From Lagopus muta (Eukaryota > Chordata > Aves > Galliformes > Phasianidae), in assembly GCF_023343835.1 (NCBI RefSeq), contig NC_064447.1, positions 12,897,501-12,961,500 on the forward strand: a DNA stretch of 64,000 nucleotides, in the 5' to 3' direction. Positions 12,651-22,480 of the stretch are shown here, in pieces; positions within the stretch are counted from its first letter, which is position 1, and each line of letters begins with the position of its first letter. The position numbers and the translations under genes are program-made. A model generated the notes under the pieces. It was not told the DNA's origin, made no database searches, and saw only the letters and a list, made by a program, of their open reading frames with translations.

Positions 12651-14014
12651 CCCTGCAGTTCAGCCTACGGGGATGATTTGGGGTCTGTGAGATGGGCAGC
12701 AGAGGAGCGTTTGCATCCGTGCTGAGCTTTGCAGGGTGAAGCTGCAGAGAGCCGTGCCTGTGAAAGCCGTCTGTTCACATACAGTGATTTTGGAGACAAC
12801 TCTTTAGAAATGAGTTCTAATAATACTGGCACCGTCACAAGATAAGATCCAGGACTGGTTAAATCACAGCCCTGCAACTGGGTGCTCCTTTGGGGATTAG
12901 AAGAAGGCGCTGAGCTGTCACTCCAAAGCTGATCATGGGCTCGTTTAACTATGTCATCCCATAAGACAGCCCTTTCAATTATGTCAACCTGTCTGCTCTC
13001 CCTAGACTCTAATTTTAGAGCAGCAGTAGCTAATATTCTTGGAAAACTGATCCGCCTCCACAGATCTCTCCTCTCTGTCTGCTGCTGTGAATGGAGTATC
13101 CTGTGGGGAGACGGGGCTGCTTTACTTCCCCTCCTGTAATAATCCTAATAAAAATAGGTACCATTAGGTTCCTCCGTGTGTGGTCTCTTTAAGACACTTA
13201 TCTGAGCTATGTAATGGAGATGTCTCATCTGCTCCACAGAGGGACTGGTAGCACCATGGGGTCATTGCAATAAAAATAATATTCTGTTTTAAAAGCTCGG
13301 TATGGAATTACGAGCAGAAAAGCAGGATGATGGGATGGGAGTTCAGGGACCTGGAAGAGGGAAAGGTGAACCAGGGGCAGCTGAATGTTAACGGGGCCAC
13401 CAGGCTGCCTCTGGCTGGTGCAGGTGGGTATGGGGGAGCAGGTGGCCTTGGGGACACCATGGACAGGCAGTTGTGTGTGTCTGCCTGGTGTGTTGGGGCA
13501 CACAGGGAGGAGAGGAGATGGATGTCAGCATGCCTGGGCTGCGGGCATCTTGGTTCATTGTATGTCAGCTTGGCAGGAAGGGGCCATTTCTGTCCTTCTC
13601 CAGACCAAATTGTTCTGGGGGCCCTGTTTGAAAGAACAGACATTCAGAAAGCTGGGAAAGGGCATGAATGTCTTCTGAGGTGTTTTATTCACCCTTAGAA
13701 TGCTGTATGGTTTCAAAGACATCCCACATTGGTGAGGTGGGATGGATGATGGCAATTTACCAACTGCAGAGCTACCAAGAGGGAATCCCAAGGGAGACAG
13801 GGAGAGGACAAAGAGCAGAGCCACGGAGAAAAGAAAACACTGAAATGCTGAAAAGAAGTAGAAGGGGTGGAGAGGAAAAAGAGGAGGAAGGCAGGTGACC
13901 CCATCCGTCCCCCCCAGCATCACCACTGCACTGAAGGCCCTCTGCAGCTCAGGCTGCACAGCATCCACAGCTCCCCCAGACCCAGCGAGTTGGTTACACG
14001 GAGCTCTCCGTTCA

Positions 14015-14345
14015 CAAATCCATGTTGGCTGCCCTTAATCAAATTCTGCTTCTCAAGCAATTTCCCTTGCTAATTCCTCCTGAACCAGTTCTAACCCACC
14101 TATCCCCCTTGTCGCTAAGCTAGCCAGCCTCTAATCACACGCTGCACTCTGATCCCTTCCCGAGTAATGCGGGGTTCGGCGCGTTCCTCCCGTTCTCAGC
14201 AGCCTAACCTGTCAGGAGCAAACTTCTAAAAATATCACTAAAGACCTCGGCTAATTTCTAATCCTCGTTTCTATTAAGATGGCTGCCTGTGCTTCACGGG
14301 TTTCCAGACTCGGGATTTACAGACTTCCTTAAGAGTATCTAATCT
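14015..14345. promoter_or_regulatory. Candidate conserved noncoding element
   Basis: A block mixing homeodomain-type cores (GCTAATTCC, CTCTAATCACACG, GGCTAATTTCTAATCC) with isolated CpGs (CCCGAGTAATGCGGGG, GGCGCG). This pattern is characteristic of regulatory DNA under constraint rather than of neutral sequence or coding exon. Inferred only from composition and motifs. Confidence 0.25.
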
Positions 14346-15011
14346 GTGCACAGCCGTTCCCATTGTCATCCACCAGCGGGCTCCTCCTTCCCACCACACA
14401 ACTCGATCCCTTTCACAGCGGCTCTGCAGGCTGCACAGTGCCTGAGCCCACGTGCCAGCATCAGCCTCTTCGTCCTGCCCCGCTCACCCCACTCCTCTGG
14501 GCAAGCCTTCCCCATCAGATTTTGGGGTCCCAGTCCCCTTGGGTGCTGGGTGGGTGTGGAATTTTCTTTGTGCTTCCCATGTCCTGGAATATTCTGTAAA
14601 CAGTGTAAGGGTGCTGATGAATACACGTATAATGCAGTGAAGGTCTTGAAGCTCCTTGTGAGGCTGGACTTTTCAGTGTAGTTTTTATTTGGGTTTTTTT
14701 GTTTTGCTGTTCTGTCATGCTTTTCAACACTGTCCCATCCCCAGCTGTCAGAAACCAAACAAGATAAGAACAACGTGGGGGAGGCCATGCCCTGGCCTCA
14801 TCCCCAATGAAAATGATGAAGCTGACTCAGCTCAGCCAAGAAATCCTTTTAACCACACGGCAATGGCCAAGTGAACCTGGTGGAAGATGCTGTGTGACTG
14901 CACTGCCCCATGCCAGACATGTCTGTGTGCTGAGAAGAGGACAAACTGCTCAGGCTCTCCTTGGACTTGGAACCACCAGCATCTGCATCAAACCCAACCT
15001 GAGGAACTGAC

Positions 15012-15097
15012 CATCAGCAGACCAACAGTGTGTGATGGTGATGGAAACATCCACCAGCAGATCAACACTGTGTGACATCTGATGGAAACATCCACCA
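15012..15097. repeat. Imperfect tandem duplication (~44 bp unit, 2 copies)
   Basis: The segment from AGCAGACCAACAGTGTGTGA to GATGGAAACATCCACC is followed directly by a second copy, AGCAGATCAACACTGTGTGAC through TGATGGAAACATCCACC, with a few substitutions and a small indel. Confidence 0.8.
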
Positions 15098-15959
15098 CAA
15101 TTACAGAATTCTCTTCTAGGACAAAGGCAGATGACAGCCTTAGAAATTCAAAGCAATGTCAACCTGGTTCAGCTGCTGCTTGCCCAAACACGGCGAGGAG
15201 AAAATAAGCCAGGATCAAGGCTGCCTTGAGGGCAGGTGGCCAGGGAAGCTTTTAAACTGGAAACTTCAAGAGTTTTTTATTTTTTGTTTTTTTTTGTCAT
15301 GAGATCACTGGGGATGTGGGACAGCCTTCTGATGGGAATAAAGTTTTAATGCTAGTTTTTTTCCTGAAGGGAATTCCATGAAGTTGTTACGTGCGCAATG
15401 GATGCTGAGTGTGATGACCCAGGAAGTCTCTTCTGACACCAGGCTTCTCTACCCAAGTTCCTGCAGCCATGCTGGGCAGCAGGGCAGCACTCAGCTGGCT
15501 TCAGCACTGCCTTACACACCACTGCCACCCAAACGAGGACATCCCATGGGGCTGCACCATGTCCCACGGTGAGCTGTGAGCTGAGCCCAACCTGGATGCG
15601 GCACATCCACCCAAGGAACCCCTGTGCCGCAGGCAGGGAGATGGAAGCACAACCCAAAGGACTGCGGGAGGCTGCACTGTACCGCCATTGCAGCTGTTCA
15701 TTGGAGAAAGGGCTTTAAATGAAGATCGTTGGTAACATCTTGAGTCCGGGTAGGAAAATGAACCTACAGAGTGCCTGGCTTCGGTTCCATCCAGCGGGGC
15801 GTGATGTCAGCGCACACCCAGCAGTCACATGAACGCCACGTGGCACTGCTGCAGTACCCAACATCACTGAGCCGACAGCCCCTGCCTCCACGCAAAGCGA
15901 GCAGCCGGCAGGCGGAGCACGTGGGGACACTCCGCAGCTCCAGCTGGAACCGCAGCATC

Positions 15960-16154
15960 CGCCACCAAGCCGCGCTGCCCTGCGCCCCGCGCCCCTTGCG
16001 CTCGGCCACCGCCCCGTCTCCCCGCGCATGACTCAGCAGCGCCGTTCCGGCAGCTGATTGGTTCCGCACCTAACGAGCAGCGCGGGCGGTGACGGAGGGA
16101 CGCCATTGGCTCGTTCCTCCGTGACGTCATCGGGGGTGGCCGGGAGGCGCGGCC
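15960..16154 (+). promoter_or_regulatory. ZFAND2A: ZFAND2A promoter (ARE, CCAAT boxes, CRE)
   Basis: A GC/CpG-rich core promoter lies just upstream of the ZFAND2A exons. It holds TGACTCAGC at 16029-16037 (antioxidant response/MAF-type element), inverted CCAAT boxes (ATTGG) at 16057-16061 and 16105-16109, and a palindromic CRE TGACGTCA at 16122-16129. There is no TATA box, so initiation is probably dispersed around 16.10-16.16 kb. Mammalian ZFAND2A (AIRAP) is induced by arsenite and proteotoxic stress, largely through HSF1; the ARE and CRE would fit stress inducibility. A clear canonical heat-shock element with alternating GAA/TTC was not found. Motifs are seen directly; use is inferred. Confidence 0.6.
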
Positions 16155-16179
16155 ATTGCATTGCGTTGCGTTGCATTGC
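16155..16179. repeat. Pentamer repeat (ATTGC/GTTGC)x5
   Basis: Five contiguous 5-bp units, ATTGC ATTGC GTTGC GTTGC ATTGC, directly downstream of the GC-rich ZFAND2A promoter. ATTGC is a C/EBP half-site. Confidence 0.85.
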
Positions 16180-16220
16180 GTGGCTTTCTTACTTACAAAA
16201 TACTGTGCAATTCTTCTCAA

Positions 16221-16260
16221 TGCAATGCATTGCATAGAATAGAGTAGAATAGAATAGAAT
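16221..16260. repeat. Palindrome TGCAATGCATTGCA plus (AGAAT)5 pentamers
   Basis: A perfect 14-bp palindrome (16221-16234) is followed by five 5-bp units, AGAAT AGAGT AGAAT AGAAT AGAAT (16236-16260). The pentamers may derive from a CR1-type ATTCTATG tail or be an independent microsatellite. Confidence 0.85.
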
Positions 16261-16604
16261 AGCACAGTGTTTTGTTCTGAGATGTTGTTAATGAACTTAA
16301 GGATCTCCTACTTTTTAATGAATGGCTTCTGCTCCGGGCCATGGCTTTGTATTTCAGCCTCTGTTTTATGACTGATGCCTTGCTGAGTGTCCTGAGCTAC
16401 ACGTGGCTTGTGCTTGGTCTGCCTGCATTAAGCTGCCTCTTAATCCTGTTCACTATTGGTGGGGAATGACAAAACGCAGGTATCAGCAGGAAGAGTTTGG
16501 GCAAAAAAAAACACCTTGCTTTGTAACGTGCCTCCAGCATTATGCTGTAAAGCAGTCAGCTCTGCTCCATGAGAATCCATTTTTTGTCTCTTCTCATCTC
16601 CCAG

Positions 16605-16699
16605 ATTTCCTTCCTCTGAAATGTGATGTGTGTGGAGAAGTCTTCTGTAAGGACCACATCTGCTACGATGAGCACAGCTGTAGCTCTGCCTGCAAGGCA
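16605..16699 (+). CDS. ZFAND2A: ZFAND2A coding exon (first AN1 zinc finger, C-terminal part)
   Basis: ZFAND2A is an AN1-type zinc-finger protein; the mammalian protein (AIRAP) associates with the 19S proteasome cap and adapts proteasomes to proteotoxic stress. This exon follows a polypyrimidine tract and acceptor (TCTCATCTCCCAG|AT) and ends at donor GCA|GTGAGT. It encodes (D)FLPLKCDVCGEVFCKDHIC and continues to CKA, matching the family block DFLP(V/L)KCDAC with Cys/His zinc ligands. The exon enters one base into the Asp codon and leaves in phase 0. The family's preceding exon (start MEFPDLG, with the first two zinc-binding cysteines) was not found upstream. Some residues look more like ZFAND2B, but synteny with C7orf50, GPER1 and GPR146 supports ZFAND2A. 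Confidence 0.88.
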
Positions 16700-17273
16700 G
16701 TGAGTTCCTGGGTGTGAGTCAGTGAGCACCACTGCACGTCACCGAGTCATGCAGGAGGGCTGCTCTGAGCCTTCACCTGTGGTTTCTATGAAAGCAGGTA
16801 GAAAAACCACGGGACAGCAGCTAATGATGCAGCAGAATTGCAGCTGTATTGAAGCACAGCCTTTCTGAGCTCACTTCTAGACTGTCTTTCTTCTCGCTCG
16901 TTTTGCTTCTTCACAAAGAGGAGTGCTTGATACTCTCAGCAATGTACTGTGGCCTAAGACTTACAGCAGAAGAAATAAATTGAGTGAGGGAGAATGCTGA
17001 TCTCTGGCTGATACTCGAGTGCATGTAGTGCTCAGTACTCCAGAATCATATTTAAAATGAATTTATTGGATATGCTGCTATAAACTCATTTGGCAAAGCA
17101 CTTCTGGCCTTTTGGATACAGATTTGCAACTGCCTTCCTGAAAATCCTCTTCAAGAGAATTAATGAATAGAACATAACATACTTATGAATATACTTCCCA
17201 TCACCCATGGGTAAGAGAAAGGGAAGGGCAAAGCAACAATTGTCAGGCTTCTGATTGGTGTGTGTGCTCTCAG

Positions 17274-17399
17274 GATGTGCAGGATCCTGCGTGTCCACTC
17301 TGTAAAGCACCTGTCCCTGTACAGAAGGGTGAAGTACGAGGTATTGTGGTTGGAGCCCACATGGATAAGGACTGCAAATACAATCCAGCACAGCAAAAG
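17274..17399 (+). CDS. ZFAND2A: ZFAND2A coding exon (inter-finger region)
   Basis: The acceptor TGTGTGCTCTCAG|GAT and donor AAAAG|GTAAGG bound exactly 42 codons, in phase 0 at both ends. The product runs from DVQDPACPLCKAPVPVQKGE to DKDCKYNPAQQK, the conserved ZFAND2 block with CPLC, the P-V-P-V stretch, and the acidic/His-Met-Asp segment ahead of DC. It joins the previous exon in frame (CKA-DVQ), giving the CxxC spacing of the family. Confidence 0.9.
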
Positions 17400-17602
17400 G
17401 TAAGGAAACTGCTGTTGGAATCTAAGCAGCCTGCTTAATGCTTGTCAAGCTAGGTCTTCTGACAGCAGAGCATGCAGGAGCTTGCTGTTCAATCTCTGTT
17501 TTAAGGGCAATCCAGCATTCATGCTTCAGCTTCGTTGTTACCTGGGAAGCTGATCACAGAAAGCAAACAATCATTGTTAACTTCGTGTCCTCTGTTATCT
17601 AG

Positions 17603-17754
17603 ATCTTCACAAACAAGTGTTTAAAGCCAGGCTGCAAAAGGAAAGAGATTATGAAAGTAGTTTGTGAGCAGTGTGGTGGCAACTTCTGCATAAAGCATCG
17701 GCATCCTCTGGATCATGACTGCAAAGCAAGCAGCCGCCCCATCTCCAAGGCTGG
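17603..17754 (+). CDS. ZFAND2A: ZFAND2A coding exon (second AN1 zinc finger)
   Basis: Bounded by acceptor GTTATCTAG|ATC and donor GCTGG|GTGAGC; 50 codons plus two bases. It encodes the complete second AN1 finger: IFTNKCLKPGC, then VVCEQCGGNFCIKHRHPLDH and DCKA, with all Cys and His zinc ligands present. AN1 fingers of this family mediate contacts with ubiquitin/proteasome machinery. It continues in frame from the preceding exon (AQQK-IFTN). Confidence 0.92.
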
Positions 17755-18113
17755 GTGAGCTGCAGCTGTGGTACTCAGAGCTCAAGCTGAAACCTCAGAG
17801 CTCAGATCAGGGCTTGGTGGGGAGCTCAGGCAAACAAGGAGCAACGTAGACCACTGGTCACCTGAGTTAAACAGCCCTTAGTTCCTCTTTGAATCTTGGG
17901 CATAATTCTTGATAGTCTGAGCCAAGGAAAAAAGTTTCTTCTCAAACAACTTCCTAAAATTCTCCCAAGTTTGCTTAACTTGATAGCATGACTTTTTTAA
18001 AAAGCCCTGAGAACAGGTGCTGGCCATCTGCAGCACTGTTTGGGCTCTTGATCTAAATACTGGAATCTTAAAGCTTTGCACAGAACCTTAAAGTAACCGG
18101 GAATAAAATCAAT

Positions 18114-18147
18114 AGCTTACTAACCTAATTAGCTTACTAACCTAATT
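18114..18147 (+). repeat. Perfect 17-bp tandem duplication containing TACTAAC
   Basis: AGCTTACTAACCTAATT occurs twice in direct succession inside the last recognised ZFAND2A intron. Each copy holds the ideal branch-point consensus TACTAAC, about 160-180 nt before the acceptor of the next exon. Confidence 0.9.
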
Positions 18148-18305
18148 TTAAACTTAAAACATCTCTTGCAGGCAGACAAAACATCCTTGTTCTGTGCAGT
18201 AGGAGTGTAAAGTCTGGATGTCAGATGCAGATAATTAAACTGGATGGACGAATGAGACTGTGGGTGTGTTTAAGTGGTGCTGAGCCTGGCCGTGTTTCTT
18301 TGCAG

Positions 18306-18395
18306 ATCCCCAGCTCTGATGCGAGCCTCTCAAACTGCCTTCAAGTCAATGGGAGCAATTGCAGTGCCATCTAATGGGAACCTTCAGCACAACAG
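18306..18395 (+). CDS. ZFAND2A: ZFAND2A C-terminal exon (possibly spliced further or read through to a stop at 18504)
   Basis: The acceptor TTTCTTTGCAG|A completes the Gly codon left open by the previous exon and yields (G)SPALMRASQTAFKSMGAIA then VPSNGNLQHNR. This is a low-complexity tail of the type that follows the second finger in ZFAND2 proteins. At 18395 a good donor (AACAG|GTGTGAG) allows splicing to an unidentified later exon; without splicing the frame continues to a TAG at 18502-18504. No ubiquitin-interacting motif or CaaX box (features of ZFAND2B) was seen downstream. The exon start is well supported; its end is uncertain. Confidence 0.7.
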
Positions 18396-18504
18396 GTGTG
18401 AGCTGTGGAACGAGGGAAAGATGAACGAGGTTTATAGAACGCTTTTATGTCAGCACAGCATAGCAGTGCTGCTGTCACACCTTGAGCTGCTGCAGGGTTG
18501 GTAG

Positions 18505-20500
18505 TCGACCTTTGATCAGGAATGCAGCAGGGTTCTGGTAGCACGGGGGAATGCTTCTCCACACTGCAGGAATTAAAATGGCTGTGTAGATGCAGGCATG
18601 AGGACACAGAGTTGCTCATTGGGCCAGCAGGTTGTCTCCCGCTGGCTCAGTATGAGGCTTTTGGTTCAGTTTTGAGAGCTGGTGCTGCTTCTGAATGCTG
18701 AAAAGCACAGTGAGCCTCTGAATGAATGGCCTGAGGCCTTCCCTGCCATGGTGTATCTCCTTGTGACCACAGGTTTTAGTGGTGTGGCTCTCACAGTGCA
18801 TTCTTATGTCTTTCAGGTGCAGATGATAGAGGCTCTTCACATCTGGATCAAACCTTTGTCTACTTTTAAGTTAATCTCATCAGAAGCTCTTTTCTATGCA
18901 AGTAATTTATTTTTCGTGCAATCTCTTAGCCTTTCAATAATCTGTCACCCTTTCTAAGACTTTGTTTCTTTCATGATATTACAGCTTTTCTTCTAAGAAA
19001 AACACTTGAGGAAATAATAGTAAGAACGCTAAAATTAAGTTGAAACACGGCCAGCTTTGTTTAGGTCAAGCAAGGCTAAACTGAGTGTCTCCTAAGATGG
19101 GAGCCTGAAATACAGGCTGCTGACATAGCTCTCAATCCTTTTGGAAATCAATTGGCACACAATGCAGCGTTCTCCTTGACAAACAACATCTATCAATGTG
19201 AAGCTAGTATTCTATAATGTCTCTCTGTTTCTGGATGTTGTTTGGAGTACTTGATTTATAAAGCCATATTCAGTTTTCCTGGGCCCTCCCTAAGCAATTC
19301 ACTGAAAGGATAGTGCTCACAGAGGCATGCACAGCATAATTCTTCATAATTTATTGCCCCCTAGGTAGGAATGTAGAATGGTGTGGGTGTTTCCTTGTGG
19401 TTGGGGCAAAAAGGGAAGCAAAACAGCTATTAACTGTTTCTTGTTGCATATAATGAGGCTGAAATGCAGCATTGTGGAAGGAGCTTACTCTTGCTTTCTT
19501 CCTGAAAGGCTTAAACAAAGGCATAACAGATATGCGACATCTATTATCTTCATCAGCTGTATTACCTAGAGGCTCTGCTCTTTAAACTGCAGGAACATCC
19601 AGCTGCTTAGCTTGGGGCCTGAAGTATTGCAGCTTGATGAAATGGAAATGTGCTGTTAATGAACAGTGCTAATTCCCCAGCTGCGATCTAAGTAGACCTC
19701 TCATCCAACTAATTGTGAGAAAAATGCCAAAGCTTACTGATGATGTCAGGGGGTTAAGACCTCAATTTCATGTGTCATTGGAGCTATTCCTCTGCACTCT
19801 GGGGCTGGTAGGCTGGAGCCTTGGCTTAGGACTAACTGAAGGGTAATTGCAGTCCCTCAAATCACCTGCAGCTATGAGCTTCCAATGCCGTTCTGCTGAG
19901 GTGGGAGGAATAGCGTAGCAGAAAATGTTGCATTCCTTGACCTGGGAAAAATAATCGTTGATAATTCAGCAGGAGATGAGAGCACAACTGCAGTTAATGC
20001 ACGTACATTCAACCTTGTGCTCTGCCACGTTTGTGTGTAGATCATGGTGCGCTGCTTCTCTCTTTTCAAAAAGACTCCTTAGAGTATGAATGCTAAAGGG
20101 AAGCATGCCTTTATGGTTCCTTATAGGAAAACTGAATACGTGGCCAAAGTACTGACATGCAGGCTTTTTGTCAGGGCAGAGATAAGGTAATTTCTTGATG
20201 GCATGGAACAATAAATGAGCGTGCTAGCTCTGTTCACATCTCACCTAGTGGGATTTCATCTCATACAGTGACGTGTTTTTTGGAGAGCGATTAAAGCCCT
20301 GTAAAGCTTTCGGCTGGCCAAATAAAATTCGTGAAGCCGGGCGGTACGAGTTACCGCCGCTAATTCCATGCAGCCTAATTTTACACAGTCGTGAGGTCTG
20401 AATTGTGATAGGCCAATGTCTGTAATACCGCGTTTAACCACAGGGTGGCGCAATAGGACGCGTAATAAAATCTGATGCTGAGACGGCTAAGCGTAGAGCG
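18505..20500. other. ZFAND2A 3' region / intergenic spacer
   Basis: This spacer between the last recognised ZFAND2A exon and the C7orf50 CpG island may hold the true ZFAND2A terminal exon and 3' UTR. Acceptor-like sites at about 18568, 18816 and 19592 could each join in phase, but give only very short or unrecognisable tails, so none is called. A weak open frame (18682-18957) has no known homology that I can see. Confidence 0.35.
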
Positions 20501-20539
20501 CGCTTCCATCCGCGATAGAACAAAGCTGAAAGGACAGCT

Positions 20540-21605
20540 CTGCTTTTTAGACAGCGCCCCCTGCGGGCCGCCCGCTGCGCTCAGCTCCGGCGCCGCGCTG
20601 CTGGCAGGACTTTGTAATCCCTGTACGTTGCACGGGGCTGGCGCTGTGCCCCGGTAGGGGAAGGGGCTGCGGGGGGAGCAGCAGCGGGCGCTGGCCGGGT
20701 TGGCGTGCTGTGAGGTGAGGAGGACGTGGGGGCGGCGCTGAGGAGCGTGAAGGTTTGCCTCCTCCCGTAGGTGAGGTGCCGGGAGGCGTTGCCTGCAGCC
20801 CACAAGGAAGCGTTCCGGTGACACGGTTGTTTTCCTTAACTGTCCCTGCCCGTAAATTACCACGGAGCGCTTTGTGCATGCGGTATTTATAGCGATGGGC
20901 ATTGGCACGCTGCCGGGAAGCCCTGCCCTGGGAGGTGTTTCCTGTCAGCCCACAATAGCTGTGTAAGCTGCGCTGGGTGCCTTCACCAGGGCAACGGCGG
21001 GCGGGGCGAGCTCCGTGTCGCCGCACGTGGAGGCAGACGGCCGCCAGCACACAGCAGCTCGGCGAGGGGAAATGACGTCACGGCTGCCCTCCGCGAGCCG
21101 GCCGGGCTCCCGGCATGCGCCCTCTGAGTGGGCGTTCTACAGCGGAGCTCCGCTTCCTATTGGTCGCTCTTAAGATTGGCACACCGAGAGCCAACCAGAT
21201 GCGCAGATTCTCTCCCTGCAGCCAATGGGAGAGAGGGGGCGGGCTGCGGCGCCAAGCGTGAGGCTCAGTTAAATGTGAGGAGGAGGCGGGCCCGGGGAAA
21301 GGTGCGTGGCGGCGTTCGGGGATGCGGCCGTGCGGCGCCTCGGGTCCTTCTAATGCGTATCCGCGGCGGGTGCGGGGCCCCGAGGCCTCTCTGCCCCGCG
21401 CGGGCCTGGCCGCAGGTGCGGGCCTGCCGTGTGGCGTTTCGCTCGTGTCGGTGTGGTGGGGAAGTGGAACCGCGAGGGCTTCTGATGTGCGGGGATTTGC
21501 GCGCGCTGCGGGAGCAGAGGGGCGCGCGGTGCAGCGGCTCGTGGGGTGAGGCGGGGGGGGGAGTAGGGGGCGCAGTGCAGGCCGGAAGTCACGTGGTGCC
21601 GCCGG
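20540..21605 (+). promoter_or_regulatory. C7orf50: CpG-island promoter of the C7orf50 homologue
   Basis: A CpG-dense region with a TATA-less housekeeping-type promoter: CRE TGACGTCA at 21073-21080, an NRF1-like GCATGCGC at 21113-21120, ATTGG (inverted CCAAT) at 21159-21163 and 21175-21179, CCAAT at 21222-21226, and a GC box around 21236-21243. A donor-like AAAG|GTGCGT (GT at 21302) could end a short noncoding first exon spliced to the ATG exon at 22891. Long open frames across the island on both strands are GC artefacts. The motifs are seen; transcription start and exon 1 are inferred. Confidence 0.6.
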
Positions 21606-21612
21606 CTGGGCA

Positions 21613-22480
21613 CGAGAGTGCTCCGAAAGTAGTGCCTCCTGGTTATCTGCGTGGAAATGGCGACGGATGCGAGGAGTGCCGTAACGCTGCTGGACAGAGC
21701 GAGTTCTCAGCTACAGAACGCTGCGTGCCGGCACATCCAGCGCTGTAGCAGAAATGCTGAGTCGTGGCTTGAGGCACTGATAAACACCTGGTGGGAAGGC
21801 AGGGCCAGACCAGGGTGGCTCAGGTGCATGCAGTGCAATGCAGCTGTGTGATCCGAGGGGTGGAGCCGGGACACAGCCCTCATGTAAGGGCTGGCAGTGG
21901 AGGTGAGAGCTTCTCACTGGAGATCCCTGCCTGAGGCTTTCTGAAAAGTAAGCAGCTTCTTTCCATTATTTCTATGCTCATGGCTGTTGCATTTGAGCAA
22001 GCCCTCGCCTGCTGCAGCCTGGGACCTTGCTGCTGTGCTGTCATTGCTGCACTTTCCATCGTGTTACAACCACCTGTGTCCTGTGCACAGAAAGCTGTGC
22101 GCTTTTACCGCCAATGAACAAGAGCCTGCATGCCGTGCTTATAGGAAATCTACACCAATGTAGGTGTCACCACTGCAGAAACACACCACCCACCTCCCGA
22201 CTGTGCTCACACCCACTGCATAGTCTCCACAAGTATTCAGCAAGCATCAATGAGTGTTAATGAGTGCCGTTTCTTCTACATGAAGGAACTAAGAGATGTA
22301 TTTTTACTTCATGTTCACTTCCATGTCAGGTGGCCCTTCTGCTGCCATCTGTCACACAGCAGTAAAAACTCATGGGATCTTGGTGGGAAGTTTCAGCTTT
22401 TACTGCCATCCCACCAACGTCCGTGTCTGACATTGGGGGCCAATGTAACAAAATAGGAGGCATTACTTTCAGAGCAGCCC
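21613..22480. mobile_element. Mariner-type DNA transposon relic (longer copy)
   Basis: Terminal inverted repeats are recognisable: left GTGCTCCGAAAGTAGTGCCTCC and, at the right end, the reverse complement of GGGCTGCTCTGAAAGTAATG followed by CCTCC. The right end is followed by TA (22481-22482), the mariner target; the left TA appears to have decayed to CA. The interior from about 22050 to 22480 matches the element at 59.85-60.38 kb in the same orientation (for example CTGCCATCTGTCACAC and ACTGCCATCCCACCAAC). It has no intact transposase. It lies in the presumed first intron of the C7orf50 homologue, directly against the CpG island. It resembles the chicken Galluhop family from memory; a RepeatMasker match would confirm. 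Confidence 0.75.

Larger units (their letters stand above)
10376..15900. other. Intergenic sequence, no gene recognised
   Basis: No supported coding region. AT-rich blocks stand out at about 12330-12650 (TTATATTTCACC, GATATTAAATTATGCTG), 12930-13320 (TTTCAATTATGTCAACC, AATAATCCTAATAAAAATAGG) and 14015-14345 (CTTAATCAAATTC, GCTAATTCC, AAAAATATCACTAAAG, GGCTAATTTCTAATCC). They are candidate long-range regulatory elements. An imperfect tandem duplication of about 44 bp lies near 15012-15097. The remainder shows nothing recognisable. Confidence 0.4.

Noticed and set aside
16403-16604. In-frame upstream extension of the ZFAND2A exon, starting with a Met at 16403
   Set aside because: It is interrupted by a good acceptor at 16604, lacks the family's MEFPDLG start and has wrong cysteine spacing for AN1; taken as intron.
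20381-21748. Frames of 167-206 codons across the C7orf50 CpG island
   Set aside because: Arg/Gly/Pro-rich products on both strands explained by CpG-island composition; one overlaps the mariner left end.
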